From Desulfothermus okinawensis JCM 13304 (lineage in GTDB: Bacteria > Desulfobacterota > Desulfovibrionia > Desulfovibrionales > Desulfothermaceae), in contig BBBM01000015.1 of NCBI GenBank assembly GCA_001311565.1, positions 1-60,858 of the forward strand: DNA of 60,858 nucleotides, given 5' to 3'. Both the position numbers and the translations under genes were made by a program. Positions 40,539 through 51,803 of this stretch are shown piece by piece. Position 1 is the stretch's first letter, and each line of letters begins with the position of its first letter. Under the pieces are notes generated by a model. It did no database searches, was not told the DNA's origin, and saw nothing but the letters and a program-made list of their open reading frames with translations.

Positions 40539-42864
40539 ATGGAAAAAAATACCCTTGATTTATTGGAATATCACAATGTCTTAAATTTTATTTCAGATTT
40601 TTGTGTCTCAGAAAGTGGTAAAAAAAAAGGCCTTAAATATCAGGCCTGGTATAGATGAGACATATGTAAAAAAAAGAACTTGCTGCTTTAAAAAAAGGCC
40701 TTTGAGTATAAGGATGAGTTTAAAGGACTCCCTCTGGATTTTCCCCCTCTGGATGGAATATTTTCCCACATAAATTCTGGTAAAGTATTAGATGAAGATG
40801 GCTTTTGGGCTATTTCTGTTTTTTTGGACAAGGCGAGCAAGTTAAAGGACTTGGTTAAAGAGTTGGATCAAGAATCCCTGTCAGTTTTGTTTGTTTCTTT
40901 GTCTACTTTACCCTGGCCTGAAAAACTTTTTCAGGCATTAAGGAGGTGTTTTGATCAAAATGGCCACATAAAAGACCATGCCAGCCCGAATCTTGCATCA
41001 ATAAGGGGGAGATAAGAAAGATTCAAAGGCAGTGTACAAAAAAAATAAATGAATTTATTGCTGATCAAAATATATCTCAGATGCTCCAGGATGAATATCT
41101 TACCATTTCTTCAGACAGGTATGTAATTGCCTTGAAATCAAATTTTAAGGGTAGGATTAAGGGAATTGTCCACGACTATTCTCAAAGTGGTGAGACATGC
41201 TACTTTGAGCCGCTGTTTTTAATAGATTTAAATAATAAATTACAAGAACTTAGAAAATTAGAGAGGGAAGAAATAAATAGGGTTCTAAAATATTTAACCT
41301 CTCTTTTAACTGGGGATATAGATAAAGTTTTAACTCTATATGAGTTGATGGTTGATGTGGATATAATAAGGGCGAAGATTTTATTTTCTGAGAAAATCAA
41401 GGGCAATATAATAAACATAGATGAGGGTAGTGTTTCTCTAAGGGATGTAAGACATCCAATATTATTTATTGAATATGGGGATAAGATTGAACCGGTGGAT
41501 ATAATTTTAGAAAAGAGCCAGAGGGCCCTTATCTTGACTGGTGGAAATTCTGGGGGGAAGACTGTATCCTTAAAGACTCTGGGACTTTGTGCGTTGATGG
41601 CCTATAGTGGACTTCCTGTTCCATGTTTGGATGGTAGTAGTATTCCCTTTTGGGAAGATATCTTTGTTTTTTTAGGAGATGAACAGTCCTTGCATGAGAA
41701 TTTAAGCACATTTACTGCCCAGATTAAGAAAATTAGGGATATTTGGCCTAAGGTGGGAAAATCCACTTTGGTTTTGTTAGATGAGTTTGGATCTGGTACA
41801 GATCCCTCACAGGGTTCTGCCCTGGCACAGGCTGTTTTGGACTGTTTGCTTGAGAGGGGTGCATGGATTTTTTTCTGTTACACATTTTCCATCCCTTAAA
41901 GTATATGCATTAAACAATGATAAAGTGAGGGCAGCAACAGTTCTATTTGATCCCAAGACCAAAAAGCCCCTGTACAAGATAGCTTATGATCAGGTGGGGA
42001 CTTCCCAGGCCCTTGATGTTGCAAAAGAATTTGGTATGCCTCAAGAGATCTTAATGAGGGCCAAAAAAATATCTCCTTATTGATGATGAAAAGACAAATT
42101 CTGTTATTGAGAAATTAAATGTCCTTGCTGTTGAAAGGGAGAAGGAACTCATAAACTTAAGGCAAAAGGAGATAGAACTTGAGAGAGAAAGAAAAAGACT
42201 CAAGGAGAAATTTGAAAAAAAAGGTAAATGAGTTAATAAATGAAATAAGTAGTGGAGTTAAGGAAATAATTACAGCATATAGGGAGCAGAGGATTCAGAG
42301 AAAGCTTGCCCAAAAAAAAATTACAGGAATACAGACAGAGGTTGCAAAAAGAGATACATAAAAAGGTTTCAAATCAAGATAGGATGGGTTCTAGTGAATC
42401 CATAGACATAAATAAATTGGAGTTAGGCTCTGAGCTCTTATATATTCCATGGTCAAAAAAAAGGGGTGGTGGAACAAATAGACATAAAACAAGCCAGGAT
42501 AAAATTGAATATTTCAGGAGTGAGTATCTGGGTGAGATTAGATGAGGTTCACCTGATAGAATCAAGAGAGAAAAAGGGATCTGATCCAAAGGTAATGGTG
42601 AGACTAGATAGAGACAAAATGTCCTTTTCATCCCTGGATATTAGAGGTAAAAGGGTAGAAGAAGCAGAGGTAGAGCTCCTCCAATTTCTAGACAGGGCCA
42701 TATATCGTGGTGCCAGTTCTGTTGAAATCATACATGGTAGGGGAGAGGGTATCCTAAGGGGCCGGGTACATGAAATTTTGCGTGAACTCCCAAATGTTGA
42801 TTCCTTTTATTTTGCCCCAGAAGATAGGGGTGGAGATGGAGTTACAATTGTTAAACTTCGTTAA
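40539..42864 (+). CDS. mutS2: MutS2: MutS-like ATPase with Smr endonuclease domain
   Basis: About 772 residues after repair of some nine breaks. N-terminus TLDLLEYHNVLNFISDF; core and clamp ISSDRYVIALKSNFKGRIKG; ATPase: RHPILFIEYGDKIEPVDI, Walker A LTGGNSGGKTVSLKTLGL (N where MutS proteins often have P), GDEQSLHENLSTFTAQI, Walker B STLVLLDEFGSGTDPSQGSA, SVTHFPSLK. A long coiled coil follows, then a C-terminal Smr domain with SLDIRGKRVEEAEVEL and IIHGRGEGILRGRVHEIL (H-G-x-G). MutS2 acts in recombination suppression and rescue of collided ribosomes. Placed between rpsU and dnaG. Confidence 0.93.
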
Positions 42865-42970
42865 AAAGTGAATAGTGATTGGTGATTAGTGAACTGGCTG
42901 TCCACCTCTAACCACTACCAATTATTGACCCAAACCTGTCACTAATCACTATTCACTACTCACTATATTA
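42865..42970 (+). repeat. Seven-base repeat with inverted copy (hairpin) between mutS2 and dnaG
   Basis: AGTGAATAGTGATTGGTGA at 42867-42885 and its near-perfect reverse complement TCACTAATCACTATTCACT at 42939-42957 (18 of 19 match) enclose about 53 bases containing the CCACCTCTAACCACTACC and CAAACCTGTC tail also seen at 38405-38525. In RNA this could form a long hairpin. Confidence 0.75.
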
Positions 42971-43102
42971 TGGGACATAAAATCTAAAAAAACATGAACG
43001 TAGTGGCTTGGGCATTGGGAGTAAGGCAGGGGAATGTGGTGGAGTGGTAGAAACGAGGTACTACCCACGATCATTTAAAAAAATTGGATTTTAGTGTTGA
43101 GT

Positions 43103-44787
43103 ATGATTTCCAAAGAAATCATCCAAGAAATAAAAGATCGAATAGATGTTTTATCCTTGGTTGAGAGATATGTTCCCTTGCAGCGGGTAGGGGCAAGGTT
43201 TAGGGGACCTTGTCCATTTCATCAGGAGACAAAACCTTCCTTTTATATTGATCCAAATTTAGGCCTATACCACTGCTTTGGATGTCATGCCTCTGGAGAT
43301 ATAATTGATTTTTACTGCAATATAAATGGGTTGGATTTTTACGACGGTGTATTGGAGCTGGCAAAAGAGGCTGGAGTTGATGTTGATTTAAAAAAAATAG
43401 ATAGGATTCTTCCTTCAAAGAGAAACATCCTGTTTGAGATAAATAGTGTTTGTTTGGACTTTTTTTAGAAGATTTCTTAGAAAAAGCGATTTTGCCATTA
43501 AATATCTTAAGGACAGAAATATAACTGAAGAATTAATAAAAGAGTTTAAAATAGGGTATGCTCCAGCTTCTTGGGATGCCCTTAAAGGGTATCTCATAAA
43601 AAAAAGGGTATTCCATAACTTCCTGTGTGGAGGCAGGGGTTGTTGTAAAAAAATGAGAAGAATAGAATATATGACCGATTCAGGGATAGGATTATCTTCC
43701 AATATTTGATGTCTCTGGCAGATGCATAGGTTTTGGTGGTCGTATAATAGGAGATGGAGAGCCCAAATATCTAAATACAAGTGAGAATGAGGTATTTAAA
43801 AAAGGGGAGAATTTATATGGTCTTTATCAGGCCAGGAGGGAAATTAGCCTAAAAAAAAAGTGTTATCTTGACCGAAGGATATATTGATTTAATCAGGTTA
43901 CACCAATATGGATATAAAAATTCCTGTGGAGTTTTAGGGACTGCACTAACAGAATCTCACGTAAAAAAAATTATCCAGGCTGAGTCACAAGGCAATACTT
44001 ATTTTTGATGGTGATGAGGCTGGTGAGAAGGCAGCATTAAAAAGTGCTCAGATGTTTCTTGCCCATGGAACAAAGGTGGATGTAGTGGAATTGCCTCTGG
44101 GTGAAGATGTGGATACATATCTCCAGAAATATGGGAATAATGGACTTGACAAATTACTGAAAAGCGCAAATGAAGGTCTTGCCTTTTGTGCGAAGATGAT
44201 TAAATTAACACATTCACCAAGGGAAGTTATTAGTTGGTGTAGAGACTTTGTCAGCTCTTTTGAAGATCCTGCGCTTTTGGGTTTTTATCTTCCTCAACTC
44301 TCCAGGGAATTTGGTATACCTGAAGTTGAACTAAAGAGAAATATTAAAGAAGCTCCAGCTAGTTCAGACAAATTCTTGAAAAGGACAAGCATATGTGTTG
44401 GAGACGTGGAGGTTTTACGGTTTGCCATTTGCTTTCCAGATTATTTAGAGAAATTAAAAGAGTTGGGTGCTGGTAATTATCTAAAGAATGATTTCTCAAA
44501 GACTTTATGGGAAAAGCTAAACTACTATACTCCTGAAGAAGTCCTATATAATTTAGATGATAGAGAGCGGTCCTTTTACATTGAGTCCCTGTTTTTTAAA
44601 GAGAGGGATGAAGATTTTGAGAAGCTTTGGTCAGAATTAAAGAGATTTTTGAAAAGAAAACAAAGGGAAAAGAAAATTGTGGAGTGTAGAGAGCAGCTAA
44701 TGCGTGCCCAAATGGAAAAAGATAACGAAAAAAATAGAATATTATCTTTCTCAGATAAATGAACTTTTAAAGGGAGCCAAAAATTAG
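43103..44787 (+). CDS. dnaG: DNA primase
   Basis: Makes RNA primers at the replication fork. About 559 residues after repair. Zinc-binding domain FRGPCPFHQETKPSFYID with LYHCFGCHASGDIIDF (CHC2 ligands); Toprim domain RRFRDRIIFPIFDVSGRC-type start, GGRIIGDGEPKYLN, ILTEGYIDLIRLHQYGY (catalytic E) and LIFDGDEAGEKAAL (D-x-D). The C-terminal helicase-binding part ends YYLSQINELLKGAKN after repair of the A run near 44737. Start chosen at ATG 43103; GTG 43094 is in frame. Part of the rpsU-mutS2-dnaG-rpoD order. Confidence 0.92.
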
Positions 44788-44795
44788 GCGTTAAT

Positions 44796-44940
44796 TGGTG
44801 TTCAAAGTTCAATGTCCAAGGTTTAAGGTATGGAAATTGGGAGGCTTGAGGTTCTAGAAGTTAGTGCTTTGTAGGTTTTGTACGAAGAACATATCTAATA
44901 TGTTGATAAACCTTGAACTTTGAACGTTGAACTTTGAATT
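44796..44940 (+). repeat. Module C repeats between dnaG and rpoD
   Basis: GTGTTCAAAGTTCAATGTCC, then about 70 bases of less regular sequence (GGTTTAAGGTATGG, GAGGCTTGAGGTTCTAG), then AACCTTGAACTTTGAACGTT and GAACTTTGAATT directly before rpoD's GGGGGGAG. The first half is module C inverted relative to the second. Confidence 0.78.
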
Positions 44941-44956
44941 ATAAAAAGGGGGGAGA

Positions 44957-46713
44957 ATGAAAAGCATTAAAGAAATTCAGCACATTAAGGCCTTGATTTC
45001 CAAAGGTAAGGAAAAAGGTTTTTTGACTTTTCAAGAATTAAACGACGCCCTTCCTTCTGATATAAATGAACCAGAGCAGTTTGAAGAAATAATTAACCTT
45101 TTTGAACAACTTGAGATTTCCATAGTAGACGAGCAGACCAATAAGAAGATAGAGATTGTAAAGGACATAGAACTGGATTTCGAGCAGTTCCCTGCAGAAG
45201 AGGACAAAGATATAAGCGAGCCGTCCAGGTCCACTGATCCTGTGAGGATGTATTTGCATGAGATGGGGCTTGTGCCCCTATTGGATAGAGAAGGGGAAGT
45301 TAGGATTGCCAAAAAAAATCGAACAAGGGGAATTAGAGGTCCTATATTCCTTTGCTGAAGTTCCTGTTGCAGTAGAGTATTTAATAAATGTAGGGGAAGA
45401 ATTAAAAAAGGGACATATAAAATTAAAAGATGTTGTAAAGACAATTGAAGAGGACGATCCAACTGAGGAGGAAATGAACCAAAGGGAAAGGGTTATTTCC
45501 CTTCTTGAGGAAATCAAACAGATATACAAAAAGAAGAAGCACTTATATAAGAAGCTAAATGATCTTTGCACAATAAATAAGAGGACCCGGGCCCTGGCCG
45601 ACAGATTTTTAGACTTAAAGATGGAGATAGTAGATAGGCTTAGGGCAATAAAACTTGAGAAAAAAACTAGTTGATGAAGTCATTGAGCATATTGAAGACT
45701 ATGTTAGGCAGATGAATAACTGCAGGAGGGATTATTCTGCCTATATCATATCAGTTGGTAAGACCCAGGCAGAGATTGAGGAACTGTTTTCAAGACTGGA
45801 TAAGCGGGAAATAAAACCAATAGTTGCGGCTGAAGAGCTCAATATGACTGTGGAAGAGCTCTTTTCTTTTAAAGAAATGCTCACTGCAAAGGTAGAGATC
45901 TTAAAGAGGCTGGAAGAGAATTGTTGTCATGACATCAATGAGTTAGAGGATATTCTCTGGAGAATGAAGTATGGGAATGAATATGCCATAAAGGCCAAAC
46001 AAGAACTTATCAGGGCAAATTTACGTTTGGTTGTGAGTATTGCAAAAAAAATACACAAACAGAGGACTTCAGTTTCTGGATTTAATTCAGGAAGGAAACA
46101 TTGGTCTTATGAAGGCTGTGGATAAATTTGAATACCAGCGGGGATACAAATTTTCCACTTACGCCACATGGTGGATAAGACAGGCAATAACCAGGGCCAT
46201 TGCTGACCAGGCCAGGACAATTAGGATACCTGTCCACATGATAGAGACCATAAATAAGCTTATCAGGACATCCAGATACCTTGTGCAGGAGCTTGGAAGA
46301 GAACCACTTCCTGAAGAGATAGCAGAAAGGATGGATTATCCATTGGAAAAGGTGAAAAAGGTACTCAGGATTGCCAAGGAGCCTATATCCCTTGAAACCC
46401 CCATTGGAGATGAAGAAGATTCAAGTCTGGGTGATTTTATTGAAGACAAAAAGGCTGTTGCCCCTGCTGAAAAAGTGGTGCATTCAAAGTTAGAGGAACA
46501 GATAGATAAGATTTTATCAGAGCTGACCCCACGGGAAGAGCAGGTTATTAGAAAGAGATTTGGTATTGGGGAAAAGTCTGATCACACCTTGGAGGAAGTA
46601 GGAAAACTCTTTAATGTGACCAGAGAAAGGATAAGGCAGATAGAGCAAAGGCCCTGAGAAAACTAAAACACCCATCTAGAAGTCAGATTCTAAAGGCCTA
46701 TTATGATTTATAA
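44957..46713 (+). CDS. rpoD: Primary sigma factor RpoD
   Basis: Housekeeping sigma-70, about 584 residues after repair of breaks at about 45309, 45658, 46044-46051 and 46648. Region 1.1 [20 protein letters not shown]; region 1.2 [20 protein letters not shown]; region 2 [60 protein letters not shown]; region 3 [16 protein letters not shown]; region 4 [18 protein letters not shown] and [20 protein letters not shown]. The three breaks in so basic a gene argue for sequencing error. Strong GGGGGGAGA site before ATG 44957. Confidence 0.95.
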
Positions 46714-46735
46714 AAAAAATTGATGTGTTATCCCT

Positions 46736-46835
46736 TATCTTAATGTGTGTATCTGTGTGTGTATGTGCATGTGTGTGTGAAAGTTACAGTTCACAGATCA
46801 CAGTTCACAGATCACAGACACAGTTCAATGGTTAT
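46736..46835 (+). repeat. Repeat (TG-rich linker and module D) overlapping the nuclease N-terminus
   Basis: TGTGTGTATCTGTGTGTGTA, CATGTGTGTGTGAAAGTTAC, then heptads ACAGTTC, ACAGATC, ACAGTTC, ACAGATC, ACAGACA. The same arrangement occurs in the non-coding gap at 50458-50522, which suggests the sequence here is repeat first and coding second. Confidence 0.78.
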
Positions 46836-47439
46836 TCCAGATCTATTCCAAATGAGTGGAAGGTAAAGGTTAGGTGGGTAGTTGATGGGGATACCTTTAT
46901 TACAGCAGGAAACCAATTTGTTCGTTTAAAGGGAATAGATAGTCCGGAGATCGCCCATAAAAGAGGAGAGAGAGACCAGTATTATGCAAAAGAGGCCCAA
47001 AAAAAGGCTTATTCAACTAATAAAAAAAACGTTACGTGATAATAAAAAGATATGGTTTAACCAAGGACAGATATGGGAGATTTGTTGCCTATGTATACCT
47101 TCCAGATGGTCGTTTTTTTAAATTTACTCATGATAAAGGAAGGGTATGCTTTTTATTTTCCCCACCATGACCTGGAAAAGGACATGGCCAAAAAAATTTT
47201 TAAATGCTCAAAGGATGGCCATGGACCAGAGGAGGGGTTTTTGGGCAAGGATTTTGACAATGGATGCAGCAAATAAAAGATATATTGGAAATAGAAAAGA
47301 ACTTAGATTTCACACCTTGAGCTGTCCGTTGGGCCGAAAAATTTATTGGAAGCATAGAGTAAAATTTTCTTCCCTTTATGAGGCCTTTTATAAGGGGTAT
47401 GCACCTTGTAGACTGTGTACCCCTTGGCCAAGGGAATGA
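46743..47439 (+). CDS. Thermonuclease-like (SNase) protein with Ada-type zinc-binding C-terminus
   Basis: About 230 residues after repair. SNase domain: VVDGDTFITAGNQFVRLKGI and DSPEIAHKRGERDQYYAKEA (catalytic D/R region), DRYGRFVAYVYLPDGRF, LLMIKEGYAFYFPHHDLE. The C-terminal 50 residues, RYIGNRKELRFHTLSCPLG to GYAPCRLCTPWP, match the Ada_Zn_binding-like module often attached to nucleases. The N-terminus is uncertain: the open frame runs back through repeat sequence encoding MCVSVCVCACVCES, which happens to look like a secretion signal. No ribosome binding site is evident for ATG 46743 or GTG 46725. Breaks near 46998, 47024, 47113 and 47190. Confidence 0.75.
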
Positions 47440-47444
47440 TTTTT

Positions 47445-48120
47445 TTAGATTTCGTTTTCCACATGCATGGCCATTGCTGTAACTAGCCCCGTTAAATAAA
47501 CAATTAATCCCGAATATATGATGTCAGTTATAAAATGGGCCCCTTGTATTATCCTGGCAAGGCCTATTAAGAGTCCACTCCCTATGCCAAGGGTAAGGAA
47601 AAAATAAGCCATTTTTTTTGTTTTTTTTCTGAATACAAAATATGGGGTAAAAAGATAGAATCCAACAGAGGCATGTCCAGAAGGAAATGATCTGCCCATT
47701 CCAGATGTACCTTTTTGCCAAAAAGTTCGGTACGGGAGTTTTCCATTAAAGGTCTTTGTTTGTCTTGGTCTAGGCCTACCCCAGTGGCCTTTTAGGATTC
47801 CATTTACAATTATCCCAGGACCAATGACCATTACTAAAAATAAATATAGACCTATGCGAGAGTATTTTTTTTATTTTTTTTTATAAAAAAATCCACTAAC
47901 AAAGGTCAAAAATCCTGCACCTGCCATGATAATCGCTGGAATTGGGCCATAGAGATACAAAAATTTCCATGGTTGAGCATTTCTTAAAAACCATCCCCTA
48001 CCTGGATCAAAAAAAATATTTTGAAAGTGTTATTTCCATGTGGTCTAAGCTTAAAACTATGGATAAAAGGATACAAAGAATCACTGGTAGCATTATTGAG
48101 ATGATTTTATGCTTTTTCAT
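47445..48120 (-). CDS. PAP2-family membrane phosphatase
   Basis: Lipid phosphatase type 2 family, about 224 residues after repair. N-terminal helix MLPVILCILLSIVLSL, then ILKGHWGRPRPRQ (K-x6-R-P), SFPSGHASVGFYLF (P-S-G-H) and LARIIQGAHFITDIIYSG (R-x5-H-x3-D), the three catalytic motifs. Likely dephosphorylates undecaprenyl diphosphate or phosphatidyl lipids at the outer face of the inner membrane. Breaks near 47615, 47870, 47882, 48010. It converges on the nuclease gene with 5 bases between stops. An imperfect stem (CAAGCTGACC / GGCCAGCTTG, 48189-48233) lies upstream of its ATG. Confidence 0.88.
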
Positions 48121-48270
48121 GTGTGTATTTAGTTGGTTTCCTACACTTTTGGGAAATATGAGGCTGAAGGTTCAATATCTAACAAACTCAAGCTGACCAG
48201 GCCGAGCGCATATAAACCCAGCTGGCCAGCTTGAACCCTCAATATTTACAGTCTTTCTCGCGCTCCCTCA

Positions 48271-49453
<1,183 letters not shown>

Positions 49454-49607
49454 GTCTCTACCTCCTGGTTTTATAGTTCAAAGTTCAATGTTGTTTAATA
49501 TTTTATTTTTTTTATCTAAAGCAATTTTGTCCCATGTCTAAACCATTTTGATTGATTTTACAACCCAATTTGTGCGTTAGTTATTTGTAGCTTCAATTGG
49601 CTATAAA

Positions 49608-49621
49608 GGTATGAAATTTGC
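49608..49621 (+). promoter_or_regulatory. Weak sigma-54-like element upstream of fliR
   Basis: GG-N10-GC with TTTGCT at the minus-12 side; the minus-24 side (AGGTATG) is poor against TGGCACG. It lies 46 bases before the fliR ATG. A flagellar operon under sigma-54 control would be expected in this group, but the match may be chance. Confidence 0.25.
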
Positions 49622-49666
49622 TATTAAAAACTGAGAACCTTGAATTTTAAATATTGAACTTCCCAT

Positions 49667-50457
49667 ATGGATATTTTTAATTTTAACTACGCAGCTTTTT
49701 TTAAGCTTTTTATTAACCCTTATTAGAATCAGTGTGGTGGTATTTTTGTTACCTTTTTTTTGGTGGCAAGGGCGTGCCTAACATGGTGAAAGCTGCCCTG
49801 TGTCTTATTATGACCCTTGGTCTCTGGCCTTATCTACATTTTAGTAGTTCTTATTTCCCAGCCCATCCCTTTGGGATTTTTGTAATGATTTTTGGGGAAT
49901 TGATTTTTGGAATGGTTCTATCCCTGGCAATTAGATGCCTTTTTGCAGCAACAGAACTAGCAGGTCAAATTATTGGATATCAGATGGGCTTTGCAATGAT
50001 GAATGTGGTGGATCCTTTATCAGGAACCTCCATTGCCATAACTGCACAACTAATTTATATGCTCTCCCTTTTGTTGTTTTTGACATTTAATGGGCATCTC
50101 TACTTACTGGCTGGATTTGCAAAAAGTTTTGATATTGTTCCACCAGGGGCTATTTTGGTAAATCCCCATGTATTTGATAGCTTAATATATTTTTCTTCCC
50201 AGATATTTGTCCTTGCAATAAAAATAGCTGTCCCAGTTATGGTAGCAGAACTTTTAGTTAGTTGCTCCCTGGGTATTGTAGCCAGGTTAGCCCCACAAAT
50301 AAATGTCTTATTTGTGGGCTTCCCAATAAAGATTGCAGTTGGTTTCTTTTTCATGGGTATATTATTTAATTTACTTGCCTATTTTTTTAAAGGATCTAAT
50401 AGTAAATTTAGACCAAATTATGAAGTCGCTAATGGTGTTATAAGAGAAAGACCTTGA
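49667..50457 (+). CDS. fliR: Flagellar export apparatus protein FliR
   Basis: Membrane component of the type III export gate, about 262 residues after repair of T runs near 49687, 49710-49758. N-terminus DIFNFNYAAFLSFLLTLIRI, then PFFGGKGVPNMVKAAL, ELIFGMVLSLAIRCLFAATE, LAGQIIGYQMGFAMMNVVDP (well-conserved FliR core) and VLFVGFPIKIAVGFFFMGIL. Starts the fliR-flhB-flhA block. No clear ribosome binding site before ATG 49667. Confidence 0.92.
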
Positions 50458-50522
50458 TTATGTGTGTATGTGTGGGTGTAGGTGAAAGTTACAGACCACA
50501 GACACAGTTCACAGACACAGCA
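50458..50522 (+). repeat. TG linker and module D repeat between fliR and flhB
   Basis: TGTGTGTATGTGTGGGTGTA, GGTGAAAGTTACAGACCACA, GACACAGTTCACAGACACAG, starting two bases after the fliR stop. Nearly the same layout as 46736-46835 and 14740-14790. Confidence 0.8.
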
Positions 50523-50534
50523 TAAGGATTTAAT

Positions 50535-51609
50535 ATGCCACAAAAAGATCCAAACAGGACTGAGAAGGCTACCCCAAGGCGAAGGGATAAGGTTAGAAGA
50601 GAAGAAGGTAGGGTACCTAGAAGTGAAGAAGTATCAAAGGTAGTGGTACTTTTGGCAGGTATTATTGGTTTGAGGGTTTTAATAAAATTTATGTGTGAAA
50701 ATATATTTGATGTATTTAGATTTATAATGAGTAGCTTTAAAATGGAAATTACAAAGAACTCCACCTATTATTTGCTCCTATATTGTATGAAAAAGCTCCT
50801 TATTATAATTCTGCCAATTGTTCTATTAATTGCAATAATGAGTGTTATTGCAATTAGGCTTCAGATCGGAAAGATCGTTCTAACCAAGATATTAAAACCA
50901 ATATGGGGACGATTTAACATAGTAAATAATTTGAAGAATCAGTTTTTCTCGTTAAATACTGGAGTTGAGATCATAAAAAGCTCTTTTCAGGTGGGACTGG
51001 TTGGAACACTTGCATATTTTACTGTGAAAAATCAGATTAAATACCTCCCTTCCCTGTTTTTTTCAAAATATCCCTTCTATTGCATCAAATATGTTATTTC
51101 TCATTTATAAAGTTACATGGATTTTGATGGTTCCTTTAATAATTATGGCCATTATACATCTTTTCTATACCAGGTGGGAATATGAAGAGAGTATTAAGAT
51201 GACCAAACAAGAAGTAAAAGATGAGCACAAACAACTTTATGGAAATCCAGAAATAAAAAGAAAACAGCGGAGAAAGATGCAAGAAGTTATGATGTCCAGG
51301 ATGATGAGCGAAGTGCCAAAGGCAGATGTTGTTATTACAAACCCCACCCACCTTGCTGTGGCCCTAAAATACGACGTAAATGAGGCCCCTGCCCCCATAG
51401 TGGTTGCAAAGGGTGCTGGTTCCATTGCTGAGAGGATAAAGAATATAGCTAAAGAGCACAATATCCCCATTAAAGAAGATAAGCCCTTGGCACAGGCATT
51501 GTATAAGAGTGTGGAAGTTGGAGAGATGATTCCAGAAGAACTATACAGGGCCGTTGCCTCGGTGCTTGCTAGCTTAGAGAAATTCAGGAAAAAATATAGT
51601 AGTAGGTAA
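50535..51609 (+). CDS. flhB: Flagellar export switch protein FlhB
   Basis: Substrate-specificity switch of flagellar type III export, about 358 residues after repair of one T run at 51058. Hydrophilic N-terminus PNRTEKATPRRRDKVRREEG, four membrane helices, and the cytoplasmic domain with the self-cleaving N-P-T-H in ADVVITNPTHLAVALKYD. KAGPV-type tail: IVVAKGAGSIAERIKNIAKE and IPIKEDKPLAQALYKSVEVG. AAGGATTT precedes ATG 50535. Confidence 0.95.
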
Positions 51610-51803
51610 CATACAGAAAATTAGAACAGGACAATTAATTGACTCTGATTTATAATTAGAACTTAATTTCTTGTAATTACAAATTAATATTATACAGACC
51701 ATAAGAGTGGTGGAGGAATCTTCGTATAAACTTTGTTTAAGTTGGATTTGTGGTATCTAACTTAGACCATTGAATTTTTAAAAAAAAAGGTTAGGTCAAA
51801 ATT

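Noticed and set aside
51610-51803. Hidden gene between flhB and flhA
   Set aside because: AT-rich sequence with stops in all frames and no ribosome binding site; probably leader sequence.
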